A stretch of 64,000 nucleotides of DNA from Carboxylicivirga sp. (GTDB lineage: Bacteria > Bacteroidota > Bacteroidia > Bacteroidales > Marinilabiliaceae), in contig JAOARW010000046.1 of the NCBI GenBank assembly GCA_025210475.1, forward strand, positions 124,001 to 188,000, written 5' to 3'. The notes under the pieces were generated by a model, which had not been told where the DNA came from, made no database searches, and saw only the letters and a list, made by a program, of their open reading frames with translations. The position numbers were made by a program, and so were the translations under genes. This document shows positions 1 through 8,338 of the stretch, piece after piece (position 1 is the first letter of the stretch; each line of letters starts with the position of its first letter).

Positions 1-86
1 CCTACTTTATTTTGGATGGAGAAAATGATGCGTATGAAATAAAAATGTCAAAGGGCTTTGAGCAATTCATTATTGACAATCACTGA
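1..86 (+). CDS. C-terminal end of an unidentified protein (5' truncated by window)
   Basis: An open frame enters from the left edge (first full codon at position 3) and ends with TGA at 84-86, giving 27 residues ending in EQFIIDNH. The composition is ordinary for a soluble acidic protein. There is too little sequence to name a family. The frame is supported only by being open and by the terminator-like hairpin downstream at 182-216. Confidence 0.45.
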   Translation, partial: YFILDGENDAYEIKMSKGFEQFIIDNH

Positions 87-181
87 TACAGTTTTTATCT
101 TTAATCTAAAGTTGTTATAAATTGTTTTTTGCGAGAAGGCAAGGATAAAAACTTTGGGTTGGGAATGTAATATTGTGAATG

Positions 182-216
182 AAAAAGAGGTCTTCGTTAT
201 CAGAAAACCTCTTTTT
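182..216. terminator. Bidirectional intrinsic terminator
   Basis: A perfect 10-bp stem (AAAAAGAGGT at 182-191, ACCTCTTTTT at 207-216) with a 15-nt loop. The A-tract on one side and T-tract on the other allow it to act in both directions. It would end the truncated plus-strand gene and the minus-strand membrane protein gene whose stop lies at 223. Confidence 0.75.
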
Positions 217-222
217 TATGTT

Positions 223-465
223 TTAACAACTTGTCGTCTGGCTTTCGAAATCGCCATCCAGTTTCAGTGGTTTAATTTTAATGGCTTCCTTTCGGGCAAG
301 TTTATCTTGCGTGGTGGCACAATAAATACCTTTGTCATTTAAAGCTTTATTGCCGCCAATATGCGAATTCGGAAATTTGCCATTCTTTTGTAACAGGATA
401 CGTATTGCCATCAACACAAACACAATTCCCATCAGGGCTATACTCAATAATAATACCGGCCACAT
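223..465 (-). CDS. Small single-pass membrane protein, conserved in Bacteroidota
   Basis: 80 residues starting with one hydrophobic helix (about residues 2-25, MWPVLLLSIALMGIVFVLMAI) followed by a basic, hydrophilic cytoplasmic tail containing KFPNSHIGGN and CATTQDKLARKE. The pattern resembles a small family that Bacteroidota genomes usually label membrane or secreted protein; its function is not known to me. The CDS is preferred over the overlapping plus-strand frame at 154-342 because it has a membrane helix, a plausible start and a terminator directly after its stop. Confidence 0.7.
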   Translation of the reverse strand: MWPVLLLSIALMGIVFVLMAIRILLQKNGKFPNSHIGGNKALNDKGIYCATTQDKLARKEAIKIKPLKLDGDFESQTTSC

Positions 466-587
466 ATGCTAATTATTTTAATTCGGTACAAAACTACTAA
501 AATTATACCGAATTTGGTTTATTAAGCAAACAAACGACGGCTTTCATATGTTTGATAGATGCCCAATAAATAATGCCACAATCTTAG

Positions 588-595
588 TAAATTTG
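588..595 (+). promoter_or_regulatory. Bacteroidota -7 promoter element for the E1 gene
   Basis: TAAATTTG matches the TAnnTTTG consensus of the main sigma factor in this phylum. It overlaps a possible GTG start at 595, so transcription would begin around 600 and that GTG could not be used. This favours the ATG at 628. I see no good -33 TTTG at the expected distance. Confidence 0.5.
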
Positions 596-627
596 TGAGC
601 GAGCAAAAACACAATAAACAATCATCT

Positions 628-3051
628 ATGTCAGCAGAACGTAGTGAACTCAGTTTTTCAGAGTTTAAGAAAGAAGTAATAACAGATTATAAAACAGCAT
701 GTCTTAGCCGAAATATGAGCTTGCTGGCACGTAAAGAGGTGCTTGGAGGCAAAGCCAAATTCGGTATTTTTGGTGATGGTAAAGAAATCCCCCAGATTGC
801 CATGGCCAAGCAATTTAAGAAAGGAGACTGGCGATCGGGTTATTACCGAGATCAGACTTTTATATTGGCGGCAGGAATGACTACCCCCAAGGAGTTTTTT
901 GCACAATTATACGGAGAAACGCGTACCGATCTTAATCCGGATAATGGAGGCCGTTCGTTCAATAATCATTTTGGTACACGTACCATTGATGAGAAAGGTG
1001 CCTGGAAACGTTTAAGCGATTTAAAATGCACTTCTTCAGATATATCACCGACAGCCGGTCAAATGCCTCGATTGGTTGGATTGGCCATGGCTTCCAAACT
1101 ATATCGTAATAATCCCGACTTGAACGCTTTCGATCAATTTAGCATTAATGGTAACGAAGTGGCATTTGGTACCATTGGCGATGCCAGTACATCGGAAGGC
1201 CATTTCTTTGAAACCCTCAATGCGGCCGGAGTACTGCAAATACCAATGGCGGTTTCGGTTTGGGACGATGGTTACGGTATTTCGGTGCGGAAGAAATTTC
1301 AGACTACTAAAGAAAGTATCAGCAAAGCTCTTAAGGGTTTCGAAAAAGGCCCAAAAGATAAAACGGGGATGTTGATTTATACGGCCAAAGGATGGGATTA
1401 TGCCGGTCTTTGCCAGATGTATGAAGAAGGTATCCGCCGATGCCGCGAAGAACATGTACCGGTATTGTTTCATGTGGAAGAACTTACCCAGCCGGTGGGC
1501 CATTCCACCAGTGGATCGCATGAGCGCTATAAATCAGAAGAGCGCCTGCAATGGGAAAAAGAATACGATGGCTTGGTACAGATGCGTCAGTGGATCATAA
1601 AAAGTAAGCTGGCTTCTGATGAAGAATTGGATGAAATAGAAGCAGAAGCTCAAAGCGAAATAAGAGCTGCACAGAAGGAAGCGTTCAAAGAATTTAACGA
1701 TGCTTTTAAAGCCGAGCGACAGGAATTGCTTGATATTATTACTCAAAAAAGCTGTGTATGCAGCGAAATAAAGCAGGATAAGATTGATGTCATTGTTGCG
1801 CAATTAAATTCTTCACTTTCCTTAAATCGCAAAGAAATATTGAGTGCAGCCCGTAAGGTACTGCGCCATTATTGTGCGGCCTGTGAAAAGCCCGATACCA
1901 TGAAGGCTCAGCTAAAAGCATGGGTCAAAAAATATTTTGAAAGCGGGTGGGAGCACTATAGCAAATGGCTGTATAGCGAAGATGAATATTCAGCCTTAAA
2001 GGTAGAAGCTGTTCGTCCGGAGTTTAATGAGGATGCACAGTCAGTTCCCGGAAGAGAAATTTTACGCGATAATTTCGACCATATCTTTGCCACCAATCCC
2101 CTTGTGGTCACTTTTGGCGAAGATACCGGCTTTCTTGGTGGTGTGAATCAAACATTGGAAGGCATGCAGTCAAAATATGGCGATTTGCGCGTGCGTGATA
2201 CGGGTATTCGTGAGACAACCATATTGGGTAAAGGAATTGGTATGGCCTTGCGAGGCTTGCGTCCGATTGCAGAAATTCAATATTTCGATTACCTCTTGTA
2301 TGCCCTTCAAACCATGAGTGATGATTTGGCTACCACGCGCTACCGAACGAAAAACGGACAGAAAGCACCGGTTATTGTACGTACCCGTGGGCATCGTTTG
2401 GAAGGTATATGGCACAGTGGTTCGCCATTGAGCATGGTGATCAACTCCATTAGAGGAGTTTATGTGTGTGTGCCGCGTGATATGACCCGGGCTGCCGGTT
2501 TTTACAATACCCTGCTGGCTGCCGATGATCCGGCATTGGTGATCGAACCTTTAAACGGTTACCGTTTAAGGGAAAAACGGCCGTCCAACATGGGTGAGTT
2601 CAAAGTGCCATTAGGTGTTCCTGAAATTATTACGCAGGGAACGGATGTGACTTTGGTGACTTATGGATCGTGTGTGCGCATTGCTGAGGACGCCGTTAAG
2701 CAATTGGCCGAAATCGGTGTGTCTGTTGAATTAATTGATGTTCAGACCCTATTACCTTTTGATATTGATAAAGTGATATTGGAGTCGATCAAGAAAACCA
2801 ATCGGGTAGTATTTTTCGATGAAGACGTGCCTGGTGGTGCAACCGCTTATATGATGCACAAAGTGGTGGAAGAGCACGGTGGTTTTTATCATCTGGATGC
2901 ATCACCCAAAACGGTAACAGCCAAAGATCACCGTCCGGCCTACGGTACTGATGGGGATTATTTTAGTAATCCGAATGCCGAAGATGTGTACGAAGCAATT
3001 TATGCATTAATGGCCGAATCAGATCCCAAAAGGTTTCCACCGATCTATTAA
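628..3051 (+). CDS. Fused 2-oxoacid dehydrogenase E1 (alpha and beta subunits in one chain)
   Basis: Thiamine-diphosphate-dependent E1 component that decarboxylates a 2-oxoacid and transfers the acyl group to lipoyl-E2. From the ATG at 628 it has 807 residues. The alpha half carries the ThDP motif GDASTSEGHFFETLNAAG (about 184-201). The beta half starts near residue 472 with VPGREILRDNF and contains VTFGEDTGFLGG and RDTGIRETTILGKGIGMA. Single-chain alpha/beta E1s of this kind are common in Bacteroidota and resemble the branched-chain/2-oxoisovalerate type more than pyruvate E1, but the substrate cannot be read from the sequence. No E2 or E3 gene is nearby. A longer version from GTG 595 is disfavoured because that codon lies in the -7 element. 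Confidence 0.9.
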   Translation: MSAERSELSFSEFKKEVITDYKTACLSRNMSLLARKEVLGGKAKFGIFGDGKEIPQIAMAKQFKKGDWRSGYYRDQTFILAAGMTTPKEFFAQLYGETRTDLNPDNGGRSFNNHFGTRTIDEKGAWKRLSDLKCTSSDISPTAGQMPRLVGLAMASKLYRNNPDLNAFDQFSINGNEVAFGTIGDASTSEGHFFETLNAAGVLQIPMAVSVWDDGYGISVRKKFQTTKESISKALKGFEKGPKDKTGMLIYTAKGWDYAGLCQMYEEGIRRCREEHVPVLFHVEELTQPVGHSTSGSHERYKSEERLQWEKEYDGLVQMRQWIIKSKLASDEELDEIEAEAQSEIRAAQKEAFKEFNDAFKAERQELLDIITQKSCVCSEIKQDKIDVIVAQLNSSLSLNRKEILSAARKVLRHYCAACEKPDTMKAQLKAWVKKYFESGWEHYSKWLYSEDEYSALKVEAVRPEFNEDAQSVPGREILRDNFDHIFATNPLVVTFGEDTGFLGGVNQTLEGMQSKYGDLRVRDTGIRETTILGKGIGMALRGLRPIAEIQYFDYLLYALQTMSDDLATTRYRTKNGQKAPVIVRTRGHRLEGIWHSGSPLSMVINSIRGVYVCVPRDMTRAAGFYNTLLAADDPALVIEPLNGYRLREKRPSNMGEFKVPLGVPEIITQGTDVTLVTYGSCVRIAEDAVKQLAEIGVSVELIDVQTLLPFDIDKVILESIKKTNRVVFFDEDVPGGATAYMMHKVVEEHGGFYHLDASPKTVTAKDHRPAYGTDGDYFSNPNAEDVYEAIYALMAESDPKRFPPIY

Positions 3052-3240
3052 CCCGAGTCCGATTTGGGTGATGGGAGCTTATTAATACTGGAGTTAAAAA
3101 AAGGCACTGAAAGAGCCACACATAAAAGCGCAGGTCTATGGCCTGCGTAAAATCCCAACAGAACAAGAGGCCTGAAGGGTCGACACGTTTAAAAAGCACG
3201 AAGGTATTATCACGTGTCGACCTTTTAGGTCTGATCATAT
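3052..3240. other. Non-coding stretch with two hairpins
   Basis: No convincing gene. It holds a short hairpin (CGCAGG at 3129-3134 with CCTGCG at 3142-3147) and a longer inverted repeat with 11-bp perfect arms (GGTCGACACGT at 3178-3188 and ACGTGTCGACC at 3212-3222). Either could end the E1 transcript, although neither has a long T-tract. The first 12 bases around 3045-3056 (CTATTAACCCGA) are identical to 21621-21632 upstream of the RidA gene. Confidence 0.5.
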
Positions 3241-3298
3241 AATACCAAAAGTATTCAAAATGAGCTGAAAGCCATTTTGCTGATTAGATCGGTATAAC
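3241..3298 (+). repeat. 59-bp palindromic repeat, copy 1
   Basis: Begins AATACCAAAAGTATT and ends GGTATAAC. A second copy at 5347-5405 differs at five positions plus one gap. Ends form a short inverted repeat (ATACC near the start, GGTAT near the end). The two copies lie in the same orientation on either side of the NhaC gene. The structure suits a REP- or MITE-like element. Confidence 0.7.
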
Positions 3299-3405
3299 AG
3301 ACTTCAATTTGTTTAGAATCGAGTAAAGGTCCCGATGCACTTTGGTGCAAGCCAAATTATTTAAGGAACAAGGTTTGCCTATTAAAAGGAAATTGACCGA
3401 TAACT
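3299..3405. other. Short non-coding gap downstream of the NhaC gene
   Basis: Contains a 5-bp hairpin TGCACTTTGGTGCA near 3338-3351 and nothing else I can support. Confidence 0.3.
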
Positions 3406-5319
3406 TTATACAGTTCTCCCCTTTAACTTAATAAAAGCAAACAGGATACCAACTGCTATCAAGTACGATATTGATACGTGTACACCAAAAGCGGATGGCA
3501 ATGTCCCCACAATTAAAGCAACAGAGCCAACCAAGAGTGCATAGGGCATTTGTGTGCGAACATGCAGTATATGGTTGCAGGAGCATGCCAAGGAACTCAG
3601 AATGGTGGTATCTGATATGGGTGAGCAATGATCACCTAAAACAGCACCTGCTAAAACGCAGGATACCGCATTATAGAATAGAGGAAGTATCGCATCTGTA
3701 TCCATACCTGCTTCCTGTCCAATTTTCCAGATGGCAGGTAATATCAATGGATAAATAATAGCCATGGTGCCCCAACTCGAACCCGTGCTAAAAGCAATGG
3801 CGGCAGCAAATACAAAAGTAAGTGCGGGAATAAACTCCGGACTAATATTGATGGCGGTTAATATTCCCGTGATAAATTCAGCCGTATGCAAATGGTCGGT
3901 TAATAAAGCCAGAGACCAGGCCAGCGACAAAATAAGGATGGCATGAAACATGGTTTTAAAACCATTAATAAGTCCTTCAATGCTTTCTTTTAGGTTCATG
4001 ATGCCTTGGGCAGTTGTTAGAACAAGAGCTGCAAAAACACCTGCCAGTGATGACCAGATAAGTGCATTAAAAACATCGGCATCACCGATGGTTTGAGATA
4101 GTTTAGTGGTGAAAGACAAGTTGGAATTTCCCCAGATTTCGACATTCCATCCGGTATAAATAAGTCCGGCAATGGTGCCAAACACAACAATTAAAACCGG
4201 AATAACCGCATTGAACCACTTAGGTTTAACATCTTCACCAACCTCCAGTTCTTTCATTATCTGTGGCGATCGTCCTTTTTGTTTTATTTCGGCCGGATTT
4301 AACTGGCGCGCCTGTTGCTCAGCTTTCAGCATTGGGCCAAAATCCTTTTTTTGCCAGATTAACATTGGCACAAAGGCCAGTGTCAGGATTGGATAGAAGG
4401 AGTACTTAAGCGATTGGAGAAATACCGAATAGGCAGAAGAGTCGAGGCCAACCTCAGTAATACCTTGTTGAATGTAGCTTAACTCAGCACCTATCCAGGT
4501 TGTGATAAAAGCAATGGCAGCAATGGGTGCTGATGTGGAATCTACCAGGTAAGCCAGCTTTTCGCGCGATATTTTGAGTTTGTCGGTAACCGGGCGCATG
4601 GTGTTTCCAACCACCAGGGTGTTGGCATAATCATCGAAGAAAATCAATAATCCCATCAGGTAAGTAATAAACTGTCCCGATCGTCGGTTATTGGCATAGC
4701 GCGATAAAATATTAACGATGCCTTTCATGCCGCCGTTTAATGAAATCAGAGTAACCATACCACCAATAAGCATACTAAAAATAATGATAGAAATGTGCTC
4801 ATGACTCAGTAAGGCTTGCATCAGGTAGGTGTCAATAATGGCAAAAGCCCCCTTAAAAACAGCCACAAAAAACCTGATGCCCGAATATTTATAGATGACC
4901 GATGTGCCAATTAGCAAGCCAACAAATAAAGAAGAGAAAACTTCTTTGGTGATGAGCGCCATAATAATGGCAATGAGCGGAGGAAGGATGGATAACCACA
5001 AGGGGATCGGATTGACTGTTTTTTTATCGATTCGGTCCTGATGGATCAGTTGAATTTCAGTTTTCTCTTTGAATTGGTACTCAAAAAATAGGCCATTATC
5101 ATCACTTTCCAACTCGCGTTTGGTGCCACCAATTAACAGGATTGGTTCAAAAATTTCAGAGCCGGAATCCTGCACCCGAATGGTTGTGGTAACATTTTTC
5201 ATAACTGCCGGTGGCAGCACAATGCCGGTCTCATTTTTAGCCTCAGCCTTGATAAATGATAAAAGTAGCAGGAAGATAACGATAACAGATTTTAAACGAT
5301 GAGTCAATTCAATTGGCAT
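3406..5319 (-). CDS. nhaC: NhaC-family Na+/H+ antiporter with N-terminal extracytoplasmic domain
   Basis: Inner-membrane secondary transporter exchanging Na+ for H+. The NhaC signature GDHCSPISDTTILSS is present near the C-terminus, with about a dozen hydrophobic helices. From the ATG at 5319 it has 637 residues, longer than the usual 450-500. The extra length is a signal-peptide-like start (MPIELTHRLKSVIVIFLLLLSFIKAEA), then about 95 mostly hydrophilic residues before the first transporter helix (IPLWLSILPPLIAIIMALIT), and a charged internal loop (QKKDFGPMLKAEQQARQ...). The longer frame from 5382 would take its first 21 residues partly from the repeat at 5347-5405, so 5319 is preferred. An organic-acid-coupled exchange is possible in this superfamily. 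Confidence 0.85.
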   Translation of the reverse strand: MPIELTHRLKSVIVIFLLLLSFIKAEAKNETGIVLPPAVMKNVTTTIRVQDSGSEIFEPILLIGGTKRELESDDNGLFFEYQFKEKTEIQLIHQDRIDKKTVNPIPLWLSILPPLIAIIMALITKEVFSSLFVGLLIGTSVIYKYSGIRFFVAVFKGAFAIIDTYLMQALLSHEHISIIIFSMLIGGMVTLISLNGGMKGIVNILSRYANNRRSGQFITYLMGLLIFFDDYANTLVVGNTMRPVTDKLKISREKLAYLVDSTSAPIAAIAFITTWIGAELSYIQQGITEVGLDSSAYSVFLQSLKYSFYPILTLAFVPMLIWQKKDFGPMLKAEQQARQLNPAEIKQKGRSPQIMKELEVGEDVKPKWFNAVIPVLIVVFGTIAGLIYTGWNVEIWGNSNLSFTTKLSQTIGDADVFNALIWSSLAGVFAALVLTTAQGIMNLKESIEGLINGFKTMFHAILILSLAWSLALLTDHLHTAEFITGILTAINISPEFIPALTFVFAAAIAFSTGSSWGTMAIIYPLILPAIWKIGQEAGMDTDAILPLFYNAVSCVLAGAVLGDHCSPISDTTILSSLACSCNHILHVRTQMPYALLVGSVALIVGTLPSAFGVHVSISYLIAVGILFAFIKLKGRTV

Positions 5320-5346
5320 ATTAAATATTTTACCGTGAAGATATCT

Positions 5347-5405
5347 AATACCAAATGTATTACAAAATGAGCTGAAAGCCATTTCGCTAATTATATTGGT
5401 ATAAC
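5347..5405 (+). repeat. 59-bp palindromic repeat, copy 2
   Basis: Begins AATACCAAATGTATT and ends TTGGTATAAC, with inner core AAAATGAGCTGAAAGCCATTT shared exactly with copy 1 at 3241-3298. Terminal inverted repeat ATACCAA/TTGGTAT. Lies just upstream of the NhaC start and so may affect its promoter. Confidence 0.7.
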
Positions 5406-5569
5406 TTCTACAACTTAAAAAGTGGTGTTGCTTATCGAAGTCGATCGGAATTAAATCATAAGCAAATGTAGTGATGTAAATTTAGAATAACACCTCGTTT
5501 TGCAATCTTGAATTTTAAACTGAAAATTATTGGCATTTTAGTAATTATGTTATAAATTAACAGAGCGGA

Positions 5570-5716
5570 ATGATAATAAAGGGGCTTAAAACGGACGGTA
5601 CTTTTGGCCAACGCATTGTTTTCGTTGAGGAATACGATGCTTGGCAGTTACAAAATAGATTGAAAAGTACTACATTTATTACAAGAAGTTTAGCAGATGA
5701 AGAGTTTGGATTTTGA
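5570..5716 (+). CDS. Possible 48-aa protein overlapping the start of the AlgH gene
   Basis: ATG at 5570 to TGA at 5716 encodes 48 residues (MIIKGLKTDGTFGQRIVFVEEY...RSLADEEFGF). It overlaps the first 20 bases of the YqgE/AlgH gene in another frame, an arrangement that can couple translation. The composition looks protein-like, with no low-complexity runs. I recognise no family. It could be chance; only conservation in relatives would decide. Confidence 0.3.
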   Translation: MIIKGLKTDGTFGQRIVFVEEYDAWQLQNRLKSTTFITRSLADEEFGF

Positions 5717-6290
5717 CATATTTAAAGTGCAGAAACCCAGCCTTAAGCCAGGCAAAGGGAGGGTGTTGATTGCTGAGCCGTTTTTACAGGGACCATATTT
5801 TAATCGTTCAATTGTTTTTATTACGGAGCACAGTGAGGAAGGAGCTGTTGGTTTTGTTCTTAATAAATCATCTGAATTATACCCCGATGAGGTGATTGAA
5901 GACTTGTTTAATTTCAAAGGCGAGTTATATGTTGGCGGACCTGTTTCGTCCAATACATTACATTTTATTCACTCCTTGGGCGATAAAGTACCTAACTCGG
6001 TTCAAATAACCGACAAGCTGTATTGGGGAGGCGATTTTGAAGTGATAAAAGAACTTGTTAATTCCGGAGTTGCCGATTACAAACAGGTTAAGTTTTTTGC
6101 CGGGTATTCGGGCTGGTCTCCCGGACAACTTGAAGGTGAGATTGATGAAAACTCATGGATCGTTGCTGAAGTAGATGATTCATTAATTATGGATGATGAC
6201 ATCGACCATATCTGGAAAAATGCCATGGAAGGCTTGGGAGAAGAGTTTAAGGCCTGGACTAACTTTCCTGAAAATCCGACCTATAACTAA
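5697..6290 (+). CDS. yqgE: YqgE/AlgH family protein
   Basis: 197 residues matching the DUF179/AlgH fold. Landmarks are GRVLIAEPFLQGPYFNRSIVFI near residue 22, GAVGFVLNKSSEL, YVGGPVSSNTLHFIHS and FAGYSGWSPGQLEGEI, all in the order typical of this family. The biochemical role is unresolved: Pseudomonas AlgH was named for an effect on alginate gene expression, and the protein is cytoplasmic. Its last 32 bases overlap the 3' end of the convergent aminotransferase gene, leaving no room for a separate terminator. Confidence 0.92.
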   Translation: MKSLDFDIFKVQKPSLKPGKGRVLIAEPFLQGPYFNRSIVFITEHSEEGAVGFVLNKSSELYPDEVIEDLFNFKGELYVGGPVSSNTLHFIHSLGDKVPNSVQITDKLYWGGDFEVIKELVNSGVADYKQVKFFAGYSGWSPGQLEGEIDENSWIVAEVDDSLIMDDDIDHIWKNAMEGLGEEFKAWTNFPENPTYN

Positions 6291-7137
6291 TTGCACTTTT
6301 CTGTAATAACTGGTTTATTTCCTTTGTTAGTTTGCAATAGAAACGTTTGTCCTGTAAGCCAACCACCCACTGAATGCCTTGTATGGCATTGGTCATGAAT
6401 ATTTCCTGGGCATCAAACAAGGTGCTCATATCTGCACCGGATGTTTCGTTAACGGTCCAACCTTTATTTTTTAATAGTTTGATTACCTGCTTTCGCATGA
6501 TGCCATTAACGCATCCCGATGAGCGCATGCTGGTGTAAATACGCTCGTCTTTGATCCAGAAAAGGTTGGAAGCCAAACCTTCGATGATCCATCCATCTGA
6601 GTTGAGGATTAATACATCATCTTTATTCTGTTGTTGCTTAAAAATACCCGCTAAAACAAATAATAATGCACTGGCATTTTTAAACTGGCTGAATTGAGAA
6701 GCAGCCTTTTTTTCTTCGGTATAAACATCAACAAATAAGCCTTTCGAGTTAAGTTGGTAACCATCTGACTGAAGCGGACTCACTTCAATCAGATAATTAA
6801 CTTTATTACTTGTTGGGGTATACAAACCGCCATCTTCTCTATAAATGGTCAGGCGGGCCCGCACATCTCCATAGAGTCGGTTCTTTTTAATCAGGCTGAT
6901 AATATGATCCTGCAATACCTCTGAAGGAGGCAGGCTTTTTATATCCATCTGTAAAAGGCTCATGCCATTGATCAGTCGCTGATAATGATCGTGAAACCAC
7001 ATGGGTATTTGCTGAATACAACGGATGGTTTCAAACAAAGCATCACCATATCTGAATGCCCGGTTAGTTGATTTAAAAACCTCCTTATCGGCATTCAGTT
7101 GATAGCCATTGAGCGATAGATACGTGTTTGGGATCAT
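6259..7137 (-). CDS. Class IV PLP aminotransferase (IlvE/PabC-like)
   Basis: 292 residues of the fold-type IV PLP family, which includes branched-chain aminotransferase, D-amino-acid aminotransferase and aminodeoxychorismate lyase. Visible marks are NRAFRYGDALFETIRC near the start, the PLP-lysine region SQFKNASALLFVLAG, and the C-terminal segments DGWIIEGLASNLFWIKD and GCVNGIMRKQVI. The substrate cannot be assigned; the length and the GIMR segment fit PabC-like or IlvE-like members equally. Its start overlaps the stop of the upstream HAD gene by 4 bp (ATGA), so the two are translationally coupled. Confidence 0.85.
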   Translation of the reverse strand: MIPNTYLSLNGYQLNADKEVFKSTNRAFRYGDALFETIRCIQQIPMWFHDHYQRLINGMSLLQMDIKSLPPSEVLQDHIISLIKKNRLYGDVRARLTIYREDGGLYTPTSNKVNYLIEVSPLQSDGYQLNSKGLFVDVYTEEKKAASQFSQFKNASALLFVLAGIFKQQQNKDDVLILNSDGWIIEGLASNLFWIKDERIYTSMRSSGCVNGIMRKQVIKLLKNKGWTVNETSGADMSTLFDAQEIFMTNAIQGIQWVVGLQDKRFYCKLTKEINQLLQKSAISYRSDFQES

Positions 7138-7631
7138 TGTTTGATAATTGTATCAACGACTGGTAGTATCGACGTGTTTTTATCAATCAAAAAGCACTGT
7201 TTTAATCCGGCTGCTTCACCGGCCTGTATATCCCGTTCCGAATCACCAATTAAATAGGCCTTTGAAGCATCAATCTGGTGTTCGTCAATAGCTTGTAATA
7301 TCATACCAGGCTGCGGCTTGCGGCAATCGCATGCTTCAAGAGAGTCATGATGCGGGCAGTAATAGATGTCTGTTATTCGAATATCGTTGTCAAACATTAT
7401 CTGAAGAAAATGACCGTGTATTCTTTCCACATCATCTTCGCTATATTCACCTTTAGCTACCCCTCCCTGGTTGGTGATCACAAACAATTTATAACCGGCA
7501 TCCTGAAGTTTTTTTAAGCCTTCGATAATTCCATCGTTGAGTTTGAAATCTTTAACCTTGTGTATGTAATAATGGCCTTCATCATTGTTGATTACACCAT
7601 CGCGATCGATAAATACTGCTTTGTGACTCAT
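7134..7631 (-). CDS. gmhB: HAD-IIIA phosphatase, GmhB-like
   Basis: 165 residues. The catalytic motif DRDGVIN lies at about 9-15, motif II is VITNQGGVAKG, and motif III/IV is GDSERDIQAGEAAG. The zinc-site pattern CPHHDSLEACDCRKP is characteristic of D-glycero-D-manno-heptose-1,7-bisphosphate 7-phosphatase, which makes the heptose precursor of lipopolysaccharide. Histidinol-phosphate phosphatase domains share this motif, but no his genes are near. It sits 2 bp after the rhomboid gene and overlaps the aminotransferase gene, so all three are probably one transcript. Confidence 0.82.
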   Translation of the reverse strand: MSHKAVFIDRDGVINNDEGHYYIHKVKDFKLNDGIIEGLKKLQDAGYKLFVITNQGGVAKGEYSEDDVERIHGHFLQIMFDNDIRITDIYYCPHHDSLEACDCRKPQPGMILQAIDEHQIDASKAYLIGDSERDIQAGEAAGLKQCFLIDKNTSILPVVDTIIKQ

Positions 7632-7633
7632 TC

Positions 7634-8245
7634 TTAAAAGATAAATAATAATTTTTGAAAAAACCGGGTTAATAAAGAGGGGTTAATAAGTATTGGAAAA
7701 ACAAAACCATACACGGCACCCCAAAAATGGGCATCGTGACCGATGTTGTCAACATTACGTTTGGCCATTATTCTCGAATATATTAAATAGCCAACTCCCA
7801 GAACAATACCTGGAATTGGTATAAAATAGAGAAGAATCATATGGTAAGGTTCAAACAATATGCTGGCAAATACTACCGCAGAAACAGCACCTGATGCACC
7901 GATTGCATTATAATTGTAATTGTTTTGATGCTTTATATAGGAGTAAATGCTTGAAACAACAATCGCAGAGAAGAAAAACAGAATAAACAGCAAGTTGCTA
8001 TTAACTGGCAAATAATACTGAAAATAGCTCGTTACTGACCCGCCAAAGGACCAAAGTACAAACATATTAAGAAGCAAGTGCATCCAGTCGGCATGAAAGA
8101 ACCCATTGCTGATCCACCTGACATATTCTTTGCGATTTTTAATTTGCCAGGCATTAAATTGATACCTGTAGATAAGCTCGGGCTGACTAAAGCCAGCTAT
8201 GCTTATTAAGCCAATGACTATGATAATTATGATTGAAATATCCAT
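7634..8245 (-). CDS. Rhomboid-family intramembrane serine protease
   Basis: 203 residues with about six hydrophobic helices. The catalytic serine lies in GASGAVSAV (serine near residue 117) and the partner histidine is in HDAHFWGAVYGF near the C-terminus. HLLLNMFVLWSFGG matches the HxxxN region of the second helix. Rhomboids cut transmembrane helices of substrate proteins within the inner membrane. The start at 8245 places a hydrophobic helix (ISIIIIIVIGLISIAGF) at the N-terminus as expected. It begins a minus-strand run with the HAD phosphatase and aminotransferase genes. Confidence 0.88.
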   Translation of the reverse strand: MDISIIIIIVIGLISIAGFSQPELIYRYQFNAWQIKNRKEYVRWISNGFFHADWMHLLLNMFVLWSFGGSVTSYFQYYLPVNSNLLFILFFFSAIVVSSIYSYIKHQNNYNYNAIGASGAVSAVVFASILFEPYHMILLYFIPIPGIVLGVGYLIYSRIMAKRNVDNIGHDAHFWGAVYGFVFPILINPSLLTRFFQKLLFIF

Positions 8246-8268
8246 GTTTTTGTTAATGGTTGGTTATT

Positions 8269-8317
8269 AATGGTTAATGTTCAATGAATATTTGTATTTA
8301 ATTAATCATTAACCATT
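8269..8317. repeat. Inverted repeat between holA and the rhomboid gene
   Basis: 11-bp perfect arms AATGGTTAATG (8269-8279) and CATTAACCATT (8307-8317) with a 27-nt spacer, in an AT-rich gap that also has further TTAATGGTT and ATCATTAA words. It may be a weak terminator for holA or an AT-rich repeat. Confidence 0.45.
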
Positions 8318-8338
8318 TATCATTAATGATTATAAAAG

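Noticed and set aside
595..627. GTG 595 as start of the E1 gene
   Set aside because: It overlaps the TAAATTTG -7 element, so the mRNA would begin after it; the ATG at 628 also fits the family.
2963..3238. 91-codon minus-strand frame after the E1 gene
   Set aside because: It overlaps the E1 3' end and a region of hairpins; no motif or start context supports it.
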